DNA from: Eulemur rufifrons | Lineage: Eukaryota; Chordata; Mammalia; Primates; Lemuridae | Length of the DNA: 64,000 bases | Reading direction: 5' to 3' | NCBI RefSeq assembly: GCF_041146395.1 | Contig: NC_091010.1 | Span: 45,590,001 to 45,654,000, forward strand | Part shown: one piece after another, positions 11,391 to 23,599 of the stretch | Layout of the letters: every line of letters begins with the position of its first letter | How positions within the stretch are numbered: position 1 is the first letter of the stretch | The notes under the pieces: generated by a model | Told to the model about the DNA's origin: nothing | Databases searched by the model: none | Seen by the model: only the letters and a program-made list of their open reading frames with translations | Position numbers and translations under genes: made by a program

Positions 11391-13388
11391 ACTGACTCCC
11401 TCTAGTCTTTAAACAAAGATCCAGATGGGCCCCTTCCCTGCAGACCCATCTCCCCTCCCCCGCGAGTGCAGCCACCTTCAGTTCCAGCACCCTCCACACT
11501 CTGGATACATTGAGGTGTTTCGGTGTTACCAACACAGGGGGGTCATTTCACGGCCAGCTTTTCAGAGAGGGGCAGCAAAGGTAATTTGGCAGCACAAAGG
11601 ACAGAGCTCAGACATAGAGAACACCCGAGGACAAGGGCAAGGGAGGGAGTCGGCTCCATTTTTCAATCCTGGTGACTTTATTGGCAGGACAAGGTAACCA
11701 AGCGTTGCCAAAGCTAGTTCATCAACCGCCTGCACTTCCCTCTCTAGCGGGAGCCGAAGCTCCCAACCTGATCCAAGCAGGTTGGTGACCCAGGGGCAGC
11801 TGCTGGCTCCTGTTAGAGTCTGCGTCCGCCTCTTCTTCCTCCAAAGCCCTCATCTGCTTCCTTGATAGTCCAGAGATCACGATAACCACGACGTGAACAG
11901 CAATCTGCCCAGCATGCTGCATTTTCACAGGCATTCCCTCATGGGCTACGTTTAATCCACTCCACACCAGTGGGACCTTATTCCAGTGTGTGCTTTGTGG
12001 CCCCTGAAAGGCCTAGACCACATTCTGCAATGCCTCTCCCTGTCTCCTCGCCTGGATCCGAGTCTTCATCTGTCTCCTTGGCCGGGTGTCAGTCCCAAGC
12101 CCTAACTCTCTGCCCAAACAGGAAGACTGCACAGCTAGCGGGGAGGGAAACGGGGCTACCCCCATTTAAGACATGGACAGACTGAGGCGCTCAGAGGTTG
12201 TCTCTTGAGCAAGGTTAGACAGCTATTAAGTAGAGAAGCCGAGATTCAAGCCCAGGGTGCTCTCTGCTGCAGGGGTGTCATGGGGGCAATATTTGAACCA
12301 GGCCATGATGGTTTTGATCAGCAAGGCTCTGATGGTGAAGGAGGGGCGTGTGAAAAGCGTAAAGGTGGGACAGTGAGCGGCAAGCGGTTCTGCTGGAGGA
12401 CAGACAGGGCAGGGGACGTGACAGGGGAGGCTGGGGCCCCATTTCCAGGGCCTTCTCCGCCATGTTCACGGCTTTGAACTTCATCGTAGGCATGGCCAGT
12501 GGGGGAGCCACCAGAAATTTGCAGAGGGATGTGGGATCATCTAACCCGGGGTTTAAAGTAGGTGAGATTTCTGAAGGAAATATATGACACTCCAGACTTT
12601 GAAGAATCAGAAAGAATTTAAGCTGAATCTAGTGGTTTTTTCCAGTGAGAGTATCATTGGCACTGGTGCAAGTCGGAGGCTTCTTGGTCAACAGCAGGAA
12701 AGATGTCAGAAGACTCGTGGGTCTCAAGAGGCACTAGAAGCTGACTCTGGGATGTGGCTCTTGCCTGGGTCAGGGCAGGGGGCTTAGGGACTGTCTATGG
12801 GGACAGGGAGAGAGGGGTTCACAGCTGAAAGAGCAGGTATCAGGACTTCAGGAAAGAGCCATGCAGGTTGAGAAAAATTACTTTCAGGCCTTGGGACCCA
12901 CAGCGGCAGAGTGCCATGGAAACAGGGAAATGGCCCAGTGGGGCAGTGCTGAGTGGACTTATGGAGCTCAGGGAACTCAGGGCACCTGGCACCTAGTCTC
13001 CCATGATCCTTCAGGGGAAGGGGGAGGGGCTCTGTCTTTCAACATAAGAAGGAGGAGACTCCGCAGATCCTGGGGCTCCAGCTCCTTGGAAGAGGATGCA
13101 GCTGAGTCTCCCAGGCCAGGGCTGTGCTCCTGGGATCAGGCCCCTGGGCTGAGAAAGACAATCACCAAAAAGCAGGTAGGTTCTCAGTTGGGGGAGCTGA
13201 AGGCAGTTTCAGATCCTCTCCAAAAGCCGACCCGTGCCTGCCTCCCCACCTCAGCTCAAACCACTCGGCGCCGGGCTCGCTGCACCCCAGCCACGCTGGC
13301 CTGCTGTGGCTCATTCGTGCCCTCTGTCCTTCCCTGCAGGGGAGTCACGCCGTCTCCCCCGACCCATCCCGCTTCCCTGGTCACCCAC
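11391..13388. other. No supported gene; one MIR relic
   Basis: Mostly unique GC-rich sequence. 12145-12270 is an antisense MIR core (ccccatttaagacatggaca...gaggttgtctcttgagcaag). The longest reading frame in the window (12861-13538, 225 codons) lies at the right end, but its carboxyl-terminal part is translated LTR and its first part has no domain. Confidence 0.5.
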
Positions 13389-13744
13389 TTTAGTCTTTCG
13401 GGCTGCCATAATGGAATACTACAGACTGATGTCTTATGGAGAACAGAAATTTATTTCTCACAGTTCTGGATGGGGAGACTCAGTATCAAGGTGCTAATAG
13501 ATTTGGTGTCTGGTGAGGGCCCACTTCCTGGCTCATAGCTGTCACCTTCTCACTGTGTCCTCAAGAGGTGGAAGGGGCAAAGGAACTTCTGGGGGTCTCT
13601 TTGATAAGGGCACTAATATCACTGATGAGGGCCCTGCCCCATGACCTACTCACCCGCCCCAAAGGCCCCACCTCCAAATACCCTCACATTGGGGGTTAGG
13701 TTTCGACTTACGAATTTTGGGAGACAAATATTCAAACCATAGGA
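13389..13744 (-). mobile_element. MaLR LTR (MSTD/MLT1A-like)
   Basis: A near-complete antisense solo LTR: 'tttagtctttcgggctgcca', 'aatttatttctcacagttct', 'ggtgtctggtgagggcccac', 'aggccccacctccaaatacc' and 'gaattttgggagacaaatat' occur in order. No internal retroviral sequence accompanies it. Confidence 0.85.
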
Positions 13745-13914
13745 AACCATACTTGTCCTCTGGTCCTGTAGGTCTTGGCTTTGACCCTCTTCCTCGTGGG
13801 AGACTTGCCTGCCCCTCCAGCACTGAGCCAGTCCCCCTCCCGGGGTCTCGTAGCTTCCTCTTCTTTACCATTGGATTTTCCCACCATTTGCAATTTATTT
13901 AATAATTTCTGTGT

Positions 13915-14035
13915 GTGTTTCGTATCTGTCTCCTCCACTAGACTGCAGGCTCCCCGAGTGCAGCCTCTGCACCTGGTTGCTCACTAGGATCCCCTGTGCC
14001 TGGCACATAGTGGGCACTCAGTAGGGGCCACCTCT
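13915..14035 (+). mobile_element. L2 LINE 3' end
   Basis: 'ctagactgcaggctccccga' followed by 'tgcctggcacatagtgggca' is the L2 3' region in sense. Confidence 0.75.
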
Positions 14036-14364
14036 CCAGGGTCAGTGCCTCCTGCCATGGCACCAAGGCAGACACGGGAGTGCCCTGTGCTGTCATCTGT
14101 GAGTCCAGGGCTCAGGCATCAGTGGGTTGGCTGGGCCGCCCAGCCCCTGGTGAAGTACAAAGAAGCCCCAGAGCACTTTGGGGACATTTCAGGGCATTCT
14201 AGGGGCATCTACTCAATCATTTAAGAGATGGATTCTTCTTAAGTGGACTTCTGCTGCAGTTACCTTCCAACTGACCCAAATCTTTTTTTTTCCCCAGTTT
14301 TCTCCTATAACATCATCCAGTAAGAACTGCTATAAGATGTTGTGTTTGCTATTAAGATTGTCCT
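14036..14364. other. No gene or recognised repeat
   Basis: Mixed sequence with no supported feature. Confidence 0.4.
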
Positions 14365-14520
14365 CCTTCGATGCAAGAACCTATGAGGTAGGCAGGGCAA
14401 GTGTTCTCATCCCCATTTGATAGGAGGGGAAAGTGAGGCTCAGAGAGGAAAGTGACTTGCTCCGGTCACAGGTTTGTAAGGGAGAGCAGCCCCAGTTTTC
14501 TGACTGCTGGCACCGGGCCC
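14365..14520 (-). mobile_element. MIR SINE fragment
   Basis: Antisense core: 'aagtgaggctcagagaggaa' then 'gtgacttgctccggtcacag'. Confidence 0.8.
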
Positions 14521-14764
14521 TTTTCCCTTTGCCCATGATGCCATCACTGGAAGTGGCCATCTTTGAGACATGCTTCTCCCTCATCCTTGGGTCCCAGCTC
14601 GGTTTCTCCTTGGAGTGCTGGGCAGCCGTGTTGTTCCGCAGAGTAAGACACAGGACGAGGATATTCCACTTGTAACGTTTTGCACACACAGGTGAAACTA
14701 ACATCCTGAAGGCACACCCTGTATGCCATGCACCACGCTCCTTCCATTCTTTCACTATCCCATG

Positions 14765-14935
14765 AGCGAGAGCTGATGCTGGAATCCCATTTTGCAGATG
14801 CTGAAACTGAGGCCCAGAGAGCATCAGTGGCTTGCCCAAGGTCACGCTGTTGGCAGCACAGCTAGGATTCAACCCCCTGTGTATTTGACTCCAAAACCCA
14901 TGGGCTTTCCACATCATCACATTGGGTCTCGTTAC
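14765..14935 (-). mobile_element. MIR SINE fragment
   Basis: 'gctgaaactgaggcccagag' and 'cttgcccaaggtcacgctgt' mark a second antisense MIR about 250 bp from the previous one. Confidence 0.85.
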
Positions 14936-14939
14936 CATG

Positions 14940-15384
14940 TTCCCTGGGAAGAGCCCAAGTCAAGGACAGAGTGCAGAGGCTGGATAATGGCTGTATTTCA
15001 CTGGAGGCAGGAGTCAACCGCTCCGGGAAACGTGAGTCAGTCCCTCATCCTCTCAACAGGTTTGCAGATGAACTGAACCGGGAGGAATTCTTCCCCCATC
15101 TGTTACCTAACTCTTCCCTGTGCAGGGCAGGCTATACCTAGAGACCAAAAGTTTATTAGAAGCTTCTTCAAGAGTGTCTTTCCCCTGAAGAGATACGAAC
15201 AAGAGATGGGGGCATTTGTCAAAGGTAAAAAAGCAGTAGCGAAGAACAAAGAAGAGTCAATGGGAATCGGGGAGAGGAAAAAGGAGTCGAGGGGATGGTG
15301 GACGACAGAAAAAGACAGAATGACTCAGGAAGAGGGATGGGTGCCCTGGGGGAGGGCTTGGGAACAGGGCTGGAATGGCGTGCG
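14940..15384. other. No gene; purine-rich plus strand
   Basis: No repeat recognised. The frame at 15206-15457 is a lysine- and glutamate-rich by-product of the purine bias. Confidence 0.4.
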
Positions 15385-15620
15385 GCAATTTGTGAAGTTT
15401 ACAGATAAATCTTGGTCCTTTCAGCAAAGCTTATCTGTAATGGGCTCGGCTCGCTGAGGCCCCGTCTCCTGTAGACATAAATCATTTTCTAATTTATAAC
15501 ATGAATAATTGATTTTGCCTCTGTAGCCTCAACAATAAATCTCCCGATCACACATGCATAAGAAAATAATAATAATGAAAGCGATCAGGATATGCTGCCA
15601 TCGATTAACTGTGAGAGGGG
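15385..15620. promoter_or_regulatory. Candidate conserved non-coding element
   Basis: Repeat-free block with an inverted pair of GATA-type sites (acagataa at 15401-15408, cttatctgt at about 15430-15438), then AT-rich homeobox-like cores such as 'gaataattgatt' (about 15503-15514). The look is of a developmental enhancer, but this is inference from composition and motifs alone. Confidence 0.3.
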
Positions 15621-15814
15621 CCACTTGACTCGCAATTCATGTTTTAAGTATTCCAGGTGGCACTGTGCCCACGAGCCACTTCTGCCCTTGCCCCCCAAGC
15701 TCTGCCTGTCACGGTGGGGGGCAGAGCAGAGAGGGAGAGGGCTGAGGGGCAGGGAAGCTCGGTCTGGCTGTGACTGGCCGCACTTGGGATCAATGCAAAT
15801 GTTTCCTCAGTAGT

Positions 15815-15990
15815 CATCATTCATTCCATTTAGCAGCTATTTACTGAGCATCTCTTACCTGGAAGATCCCGGGGCAGGCGCTGTCCGGGGCAAAATGAGA
15901 CCTGGTATTTTGCTTCCAGGAGTTTATGACGCAGTTGAAGGCAAAGCTCGGACACACGATTGGGCGTTCAGATGGGACTAAAGGGCAAAG
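15815..15990 (-). mobile_element. L2 LINE 3' end
   Basis: 'attcattccatttagcagct', 'tactgagcatctcttacctg' and 'ttccaggagtttatgacgca' match the antisense L2 end. Confidence 0.6.
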
Positions 15991-16089
15991 AAGCTTTCAC
16001 TATTCTATCATAGTCACCTCCAAGCTGTAGACCCTGGAGTCCTCCCAGACCCCATGGGGTCCTGCAGATTCTGTCTTCCTGGGGCTCTG

Positions 16090-16770
16090 GAACCCAGCTG
16101 CGGCCTAGTTCAGGCCTCAACCACCTTTCTGTCTCCTAAATGGCTGCCCCATATCCCTCTTACCCCACCACTACCCTCTCCTGCAGCCAGAGTGATCTTT
16201 ATTTACTTAATTTATTTTGAGACAGGGTCTTGCTCTGTTGCTCAGGCTAGAGTGAAGTGGTGTCGTCATAACTCACTGAAACCTCAAACTCCTGGGCTCA
16301 AGGAATCCTCCTGCCTCAGCCTCCCGAGTAGCTGAGACTACAGGCATGTGCCACCATGCCTGGCTAGTTTTTCTATTTTTTGGAGAAAAAGGGTCTTACT
16401 CTTGCTCAGGCTGGTCTTGAACTCCTGGCCTCAAGTGATCCTCCTGCTTTGGCCTCCCAAAATGCTAGGATTCCAGACATGAGCCACTGTGCCCGGCCAC
16501 GGAGTCATCTTTAAAACGATAGGTGGGCTTTCCCAGAGGCCCTTGGGTTGAAGTACCCGCCTAGTCCCTGGACTGGATAAAATTTCCCGGGTATGTCCTC
16601 CTATCACATATTGCACTGCTCCTTCCTGTCACTCATCTCCCTGGTAATTTCCTGTTGATGGCAGAGTTCAGGAAGCACAGATCCACATCCTCCTTGCCAC
16701 TGTCTCCTCAGGACCCCACACAGTGCCTGGCACATAGTAGGTGCTAAGTAAATGTATATTGAATGAATGC
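16090..16770 (+). mobile_element. L2 LINE split by an Alu
   Basis: Left part ends in 'cagccagagtgatcttta', a recognisable L2 ORF2 C-terminal codon stretch. The right part resumes after the Alu at 16499 and finishes with 'gtgcctggcacatagtaggt' at about 16721-16740. The intervening Alu is younger. Confidence 0.7.
16202..16498 (-). mobile_element. Alu dimer (older, J-like)
   Basis: Complete antisense dimer ending in 'tgtgcccggcc'. An 11-bp target duplication flanks it: agtgatcttta (16191-16201) and agtcatcttta (16504-16514), one difference. Confidence 0.9.
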
Positions 16771-16799
16771 TGCCTCCAACTTCTTACCTCTCTGGTTCA

Positions 16800-17095
16800 T
16801 TCTATGTGGGATAACTTTTTTAAATGCCACGGCCAGGTGATTTTTCTGTTCAGAAATCATCAGTCATCACTGGTTGCCAGTTTCTTTGCATGGAGCCCAG
16901 ATATTCTAGGCCGGCCCTGACAGTGGGAGCCTGCGTTACTCTGTCATTCCAACTTCATATCTCAAGGGTCCTCTCAGTGGGCTCTCTGCTCACTTACTGA
17001 AATTCTGCGCATCCTTCAAGACTTGGTTCAAATGCCAAGTCTATTACAGCACTTATTTCTTTGCTTAAAACTTGCCAATGGTCCCCCTTTGCTAT
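16800..17095 (+). mobile_element. L2 LINE fragment
   Basis: 'catcactggttgccagtttc' and 'gcatccttcaagacttggtt' match L2 ORF2 C-terminal coding sequence in sense. No frame survives. Confidence 0.6.
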
Positions 17096-17200
17096 TAGAT
17101 GGAAATGGAGGCATTGAAGGGTTTCAGGAGAAAGAGTGATGTGGCCGGATTTGGGTTTGGGCTGAATGTTCCTGGAGCTTCATGTGGGGGTGGGTCTGAG
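17096..17200 (-). mobile_element. L2 LINE fragment, antisense
   Basis: 'gaagggtttcaggagaaaga' with 'gtgatgtggccggatttggg' is antisense L2, abutting a sense L2 piece. Confidence 0.5.
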
Positions 17201-17999
17201 AAAAAGGGGCTGGAGGGAGCTGAGCCTCTCTGAACACGACCCTAGCCAAGCGCCTGCATGTCCATAGAGTTGGAGGCTTGCTCAGGGGCTCACAGGGATT
17301 CATCGTTTAGACTTAGATTTATACCCAGTAGATGCCAAGGCTGCTGCCGTTTATCCACTCAGTTATGCTACTGATCCGGCCCCCGGGACTGTGGTTTCCC
17401 AGCTCCCTGGATCCCTGGCCTGAATCCCAGGGTCTCCCTTACAATGGAACCTAAAAATAGAAGCCACTTTTATAGTGTAGGGGAAAAGGCAAAGGACCCG
17501 GAGGACTCTCTGGGGAGCATGGGGACTGTCCCAGGAGCCCCAAGCACAAGGGACAGGCCTTCTGGCAGGAGACAAAGTGGCCCTGGTTGCATTTGGGAAG
17601 GCCTGGCTTCTCCTCCCTCCCTCCCTCACAATCTCTCTCCTTATGCCTTTCCTGGCACCGAACTCACACCTTACCCGTGCTCTGTCCTCGTCCCCAGGAA
17701 GCGCCTTTGTAGCCATTACACCAACACAGAGGCATTAGGGAGGGTGGGGCCAAAGAATGGAGAAGATGGGATGTGGTGGGGGAGAGCAGGCCCTGGGCAT
17801 CTGAAGTGACACCCTCCCCAGCCTGAGCAGCCCACAGCTCTTTCCAGCCTACAATCCCTGGACATTACTGTTCCTATTCACAGGTCACTGAGAATGCCCT
17901 TTATGGGCCCACGTGCTGGGAGGTCTCCATCATACACAGCCCTGACAGCATGATCCTAGACTAGTTACCTAGTTACTAGATATCCTCATATCTATGATG
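17201..17999. other. No gene or recognised repeat
   Basis: GC-rich in part. The opposing frames at 17363-17809 have no domain. Confidence 0.4.
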
Positions 18000-18087
18000 A
18001 TAATTTAAAAAAAAAAATAAAAATAATTTTAATTTTTTAAAAATAATATTTTATTTTTTAAAAAAATTTTTATTTAAAAATAAAAAT
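18000..18087. repeat. 88-bp block of pure A/T
   Basis: No G or C between 18000 and 18087. It is rich in alternating A- and T-runs that can pair with each other. It borders the L1 3' UTR on its right and probably grew from the L1 A-tail. Confidence 0.9.
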
Positions 18088-18350
18088 GAATCGAAGTATA
18101 ACGCCATATAACAAATCACACAAACTGTAAGTGTATATAGTCCCATGAATTTTGATGTATGTGTGCACCCGTGTAACCATCAGCCAGACCAACATATGAT
18201 GTTGCCAGCATGCCCCAGGGCCCCCTCCAGCTCCCTCCCAGTCAGTACCACCCACCCCACCCCTCCCAGCCAAGGGTAACCACTATTTCTAATGTCTATC
18301 ATAATAGATTAGGTGGATGTATTTTTGAAATTTATATAAAATCATATTGT
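18088..18350 (-). mobile_element. L1 3' UTR fragment, antisense
   Basis: Follows the antisense 3' UTR of old L1s: 'gtgtgcacccgtgtaaccat', a pyrimidine-rich centre, 'aagggtaaccactatttcta' and 'tttatataaaatcatattgt'. Confidence 0.65.
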
Positions 18351-18389
18351 ATGTGCTTTTTGGTGTCTGGATTCTTTTCCTCATAAGGT

Positions 18390-18665
18390 TTCGTAAGGGT
18401 GAAATGAAAAAGTCCATGTAAAAATACCTAGCACAGGACCTGGCATACAGTAGGCACTCCATGAATATCCAAGGAGTCATGGGGTTGTTTGAATGGGAGA
18501 GACCTGGCTTCAAAACCAGCTCCATGACATTCTGAGCCTCCATCTCCACATCTGTGAAAAGGATAATAATTGCTGCCTCATGGGGTTGTCATGGGAATTA
18601 AATGAGGTAAAAACGTGTAACCCCGACAGTAAGTGCTCAATAAATGTCTGTGCCCTGCCCCTCCC
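18390..18665 (+). mobile_element. MIR SINE, one tail plus one fuller copy
   Basis: First a MIR/L2 tail (ggacctggcatacagtaggc), then a fuller sense MIR (gacctggcttcaaaaccagc, cctccatctccacatctgtg, cagtaagtgctcaataaatg). Confidence 0.7.
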
Positions 18666-18729
18666 TGGGATGGGACTGAAGCCAAAGCCCCAGACTCTGC
18701 CCTAGAGAGCCAGGTACTCTGCTATCTTC

Positions 18730-18948
18730 CAGTGGTTTTCAGATTGCATTTCCTGGCGGCTCAGGACTCTGCAGTCAGGAATCAGAAGCTGAGGGGAAGG
18801 AGGAAGCTCAGCAGATGGGATCTGGGTTTCCTACCCTGGTCAACCAGAGCAGCTCTGCTTATACCTTTCTGGCAAATTAGGGGGACAGAAGAGAAGATAG
18901 TATTTGCAAAAAGAAGTTCGGCTTCCAAAACTGGTTTGAAAACCACTA
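18730..18948. mobile_element. hAT-type nonautonomous element
   Basis: Inverted ends: cagtggttttca at 18730-18741 and tgaaaaccacta at 18937-18948. Size and ends fit a Charlie-type MER element. The flanking octamers match poorly, so the call rests on the ends. Confidence 0.45.
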
Positions 18949-19089
18949 TTCTGTTCCATAATGATAGCGTATTGCCCAACATGCCAGGCAGATATTGCAT
19001 ACAGGGGAGGACGAATGAGAACATGCCCGTGCTAGCTGGTTAGAACATCCGAAAACCTCTCCAGACAAATGCCCTACACTTCAGGGCGA

Positions 19090-19270
19090 GGACATCATAA
19101 GACGCAGATGAGAATGAATGGAGCCATTTATTCTTTGAAAAAAATTTTGCTCGAGTTATAAATTGCTTTTTAGGAACATCTACATTTCTATTTATTGTAT
19201 GAACTGTAATACAAGAATAAAGTAAAATTTTAAAAGAAAATCTTTCATGATTCTGTCACGTTAATGTGGC
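19090..19270. promoter_or_regulatory. Possible conserved non-coding block
   Basis: AT-rich and repeat-free as far as I can see, with several TAAT- and TTTAT-like cores. It is only a candidate for an alignment check. Confidence 0.2.
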
Positions 19271-19329
19271 AACTATGAAACCCATTTTTTACAAAAGCCA
19301 TAGTGGATATCTGTTGTATTTGTTTGCCA

Positions 19330-19830
19330 ACCACGCATGTACCCTTCCGCTGGTGACAGAACCTCGTTTTTCCTCTGTGGAGCCACCCCTCTCCCACCCT
19401 TGGTTCATGTGGGATCAGTCTTGTTCCCAGAGTGCAGATATGACCCTGGCTTGGTCACTCGGGAATTCTATCCCCTTGGCCATGGTGATTGTTCAGGGAA
19501 GGGCATCGCACCAGCCAGGCCAGTGAGATTCCATCTTGGGACCTTGGTGGAAACCAGTGGGAAAGTCGAGCTCTCTTGCACTGGACTTGAGGACTGAGGG
19601 GGCCACCATGTTCAGAGAGCTTGCCTGAGAGTGAAAAATGAGCACAGAAAAAAACCAACAGACTAACAAAGGCCAGGTCCTGATCACATTATTTCAGCCC
19701 CTGGGTCCGGGCATGCCTGAAACAAGTTTAACTGTGGAGTCTTCAATCACTGAGCCAAGAACTTATTTTTTTCTCTTTAAGCCAGTTTGAGTTGGATTTC
19801 TTTCACCTTCCATCCCAAAAGCCATGCCTA
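19330..19830 (+). repeat. Old interspersed repeat, family not named
   Basis: 'aagccagtttgagttggatt' at the right end and 'cccctgggtccgggcatgcc' before it. The family is shared with 28500-29085 (same orientation) and with 5385-5760 and 31925-32270 (opposite). Confidence 0.5.
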
Positions 19831-20009
19831 ATATATAAGTAGATCAACGCTTAATCGTGTAAGTGCATTTCCCCTCAAAGCTGTCACCTAGGGAATCAAC
19901 ACGTATTACAAAATATTTTTTAGAACTCTTCATCAAAATAAACCTTAGTACCAATTTAACAATAAAATCATCTCCTTACTTTTTATCTTTGGGAGAGAGG
20001 AGAAGATTA

Positions 20010-20469
20010 CAGATACTCCTCCACTTATGATGGGGCGATAAACCCATTGTAAGTTGAAAACATGGTAAGTCGAAAATGCATTTAATGCACCTAACTTATT
20101 GAATATCATAGCTTAGCCCAGCCTACCTTAAATGTGCTCAGAACACTAACATTAGTCTAAAGTTGGGCAAAATCATCTAACACAAAGCCTGTTTTATAAT
20201 AAAGTGTTGAATATCTCATGCAATTTATTGAACTCGGTGCACTGTAGAGTATGGGTTGTTTACCCTTGTGACTGCGGGGCTGGTAGGGAGTTCTGACCTG
20301 TTGTCACTGCCTAGCGTCACAAGAGAGTGTCGTACGGCATGTTGCTAGCTTGGGGAAAGATTAAAATTCAAAATTTGAAGTATGGTTTCTACTGAATGCA
20401 TTTCGCTTTCATACTATCATAAAGTAAAAACAATTATAGGTCAAACAATCATAACTTGTGGATCATCTG
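20010..20469. mobile_element. Tigger-type (Tc/mariner) nonautonomous element
   Basis: Ends 'cagatactcctccacttatg' and '...ggatcatctg' are flanked by TA at 20008-20009 and 20470-20471, the mariner target duplication. The interior has the repeated 'taagttgaaaac / taagtcgaaaa' pattern of this family. No transposase frame remains. Confidence 0.8.
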
Positions 20470-20689
20470 TATTCTGTTTGATCAATTAGTTTGTTCACCA
20501 GGCTTAACTCTGAACAGCCATTTCCCAAGCTCAAATCTACCCTCAGAAGATGGAGACTTGCTGGCCAGGATGCCAGCTCCGAATGGGTTGCCATCTTTGA
20601 ATTGCTGTTTTGCTTTTCAATGGGAGAAAATTAATTTGCATTGATGACTTGTAGTGTGAAATATCAACCTTGTCTTTGGTCATACCTGG

Positions 20690-20715
20690 AAAAAAAAAAA
20701 AAAAAAAAAAAAAAA
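20690..20715. repeat. Poly(A), 26 bp
   Basis: Uninterrupted A run. I cannot identify a retroelement body to its left, so whether it is an A-tail is open. Confidence 0.9.
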
Positions 20716-20993
20716 GCAATGCTTGTTCCCTCGGCCTCTTTTGCTCAGAGAAAGAACCATATGGACTTCATCTCCCCTGATCTCAATGGGAGGACTCATG
20801 TTCCCATTTCACAAATAAGAAAGTCAAGGCAATCTGAAGTTCTGAATAAGGCTTTTTTGTGAATTGTATATGTATTAGGATCCAGAATATTAAATGCAAC
20901 CACTGAACAAAGACAGCAGCCAGGAGGCAGGGCCAGAGGATTGATCTTGGAATCTGGGCAGATAGGAGGGGCCAACAGGAAGCAAGATGAAGG

Positions 20994-21940
<947 letters not shown>

Positions 21941-21942
21941 AT

Positions 21943-22135
21943 AATAGCTACCATTTATTGATCACTTTCTATGGGCCAGCTCTAGGGTAAGAGCTTTCCG
22001 AATTGTTGCATTTAATCCTTACAACAACTCTATAAATTAGCTACTATTACTGTAGTTTCCATTTCACATGTAAGTAAAGTGAGGTCCAGAGAGACACATT
22101 TGCCCTTGATCATTGGCTAGGAGATAGGGTGGATT
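21943..22135 (-). mobile_element. MIR SINE fragment
   Basis: 'aatagctaccatttattgat' then 'agtaaagtgaggtccagaga': antisense MIR. Confidence 0.75.
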
Positions 22136-22139
22136 GATT

Positions 22140-22310
22140 AGCCCAGATCACAGGATGTGGAAAAGCTGGAAAGGGTCTCACAGGACATCTGGCCCAACCC
22201 TTTAGGACAGAGAAACGGAGTAACTTGCCCTGGATCACACAGCTGGACAGTAGAAAGCATGGGACTATAAAGCAGGTGTCCTACCTTTTAGTACTGCATT
22301 CTCCATCCCC
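22140..22310 (-). mobile_element. MIR3-type SINE
   Basis: 'gaaagggtctcacaggacat', 'aacttgccctggatcacaca' and 'tgggactataaagcaggtgt' are in antisense MIR3 order, immediately after the previous MIR. Confidence 0.65.
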
Positions 22311-22324
22311 ATTATATCATCTGA

Positions 22325-22500
22325 TCATTTCCATCCACAAAGCACACACTCCACTGGCTTCGGACTTCGAAGTCATTCATTGTAATTAAAGGGATGGTCA
22401 TTTAGGAATTGTTTCAATTTAATGCAAAGTTACTAAAGCCACTCACTGTGTTCTGGGAGAGTAGGTGCTAAAGAGCAAAAAGGTCTAGTATTGTTCTTAC
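22325..22500. promoter_or_regulatory. Possible conserved non-coding block
   Basis: Repeat-free, with 'ttgtaattaaagg' (homeobox-like) and a palindromic 'ttcggacttcgaa' nearby. Motif-level inference only. Confidence 0.2.
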
Positions 22501-22529
22501 AGCATCTGGCTGGGGAGAGGAAAACACAC

Positions 22530-23420
22530 AGACCTGAAACAACCTTAGAATAATTCTGAGACAACAAATAAGTAAGTGTGGGGGTGTGAGATGCCGACTG
22601 TGCATACTGAGCACAGGGACTTAAAAGGAAGGGAAGGTAGGCGCAGCCAGGGAAGGCTGTGTGGAGGCAACGAGTTTGGAACTGAGTGTTTAAAGGAATG
22701 AAGGGTTGGGATTAGAGAAAATGAGAGAGGACGGCAGGTCTGATGGCAGGAACTGCATAAGCAGAGGCCCAGTGGCTGGGAAGAACGCAGTGTAGTATGT
22801 TGGCCCTCTAGGAAAGGAGAATTCATTCTGCTGAAGCAGGGAGGCATGGGTTGAAGAGCCAGGGGTTTCAGACTTGGTGTGCATGGCAAGGCTGAGCCAA
22901 TGGTTACGTGGGGGCATGCAAGATGGCAGCAGCAAGCCAGGTGTGGTGGTGCCCACCTGTCGTCCCAGCTGCTTGGGAGGCTGAGGCAGGAAGGTCACTT
23001 TAATTCAGGAGTTTGAGGTCAGCCTGGGCAACACAGTAAGACCCCATCTCTAAATAAATAAATAAATAAACAAAGAAAGATGACAGCAGAGGGTTTAGGA
23101 AGATGTAACTGACAGTACATAACCAAGAATATTGGAGTTTGGGGGACTGAATTCTAGCTAGGAAGGTAATGAGGGAAATCTTTCAGGCACAAAGCAGTGG
23201 TGGTAGTGGGGACCAGTATGGAGGCCAGAAAGTAATCAAGGGATGAAGACCAGAGAGTCACCAGGGTTTGGCGTAAGGGCTGAAGGAGAGAGGGCATCAA
23301 ATGGAATCTACATGTGACAGGCAGGAGCCCCAGAGAATGGCGGCCAAGTGGGTAGTTTGCGAGTTGAGTTTAGGGGTGTGAGGTGGTGGAGGGGGAGAGA
23401 GTGTTATTTAGGAGGAACAG
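22530..23420 (-). mobile_element. Long L2 LINE piece split by an Alu monomer
   Basis: Antisense L2 ORF2 text: 'ccagggaaggctgtgtggag', 'ctgcataagcagaggcccag', and after the Alu 'gggactgaattctagctagg'. All frames are broken. Confidence 0.6.
22933..23077 (+). mobile_element. Free Alu monomer (FLAM-like)
   Basis: About 145 bp, one Alu arm only, with an AAAT-repeat tail. A 12-bp target duplication flanks it: agatggcagcag (22921-22932) and agatgacagcag (23078-23089). The duplication ends right at the monomer, so this looks like a genuine monomer insertion and not half of a broken dimer. Confidence 0.75.
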
Positions 23421-23599
23421 CAAGGCCCGGGGAAGGGAGACAATTGGGAAAACAGCCATTTTCTCTTGAGGATTGTTTTCCTTTGAACATCTCACGGGAG
23501 AAAGAAGTTTGCATGACAGTTCTCCCCACGTCTCCTTTCCTTTAACCTGCCTCCAATGTGCTTGTTCTGATAGCAGTGTGGAGTGGGGTGGGGGCACGG

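Noticed and set aside
12430..12511. Minus-strand stretch around 12500 with coding-like codons
   Set aside because: Only about 20 residues look protein-like and I match them to nothing. The continuation loses coding character.
12861..13538. Longest reading frame in the window, 225 codons
   Set aside because: Its last third is translated MaLR LTR and the rest has no domain. A frame this long is expected by chance in GC-rich DNA of this size.
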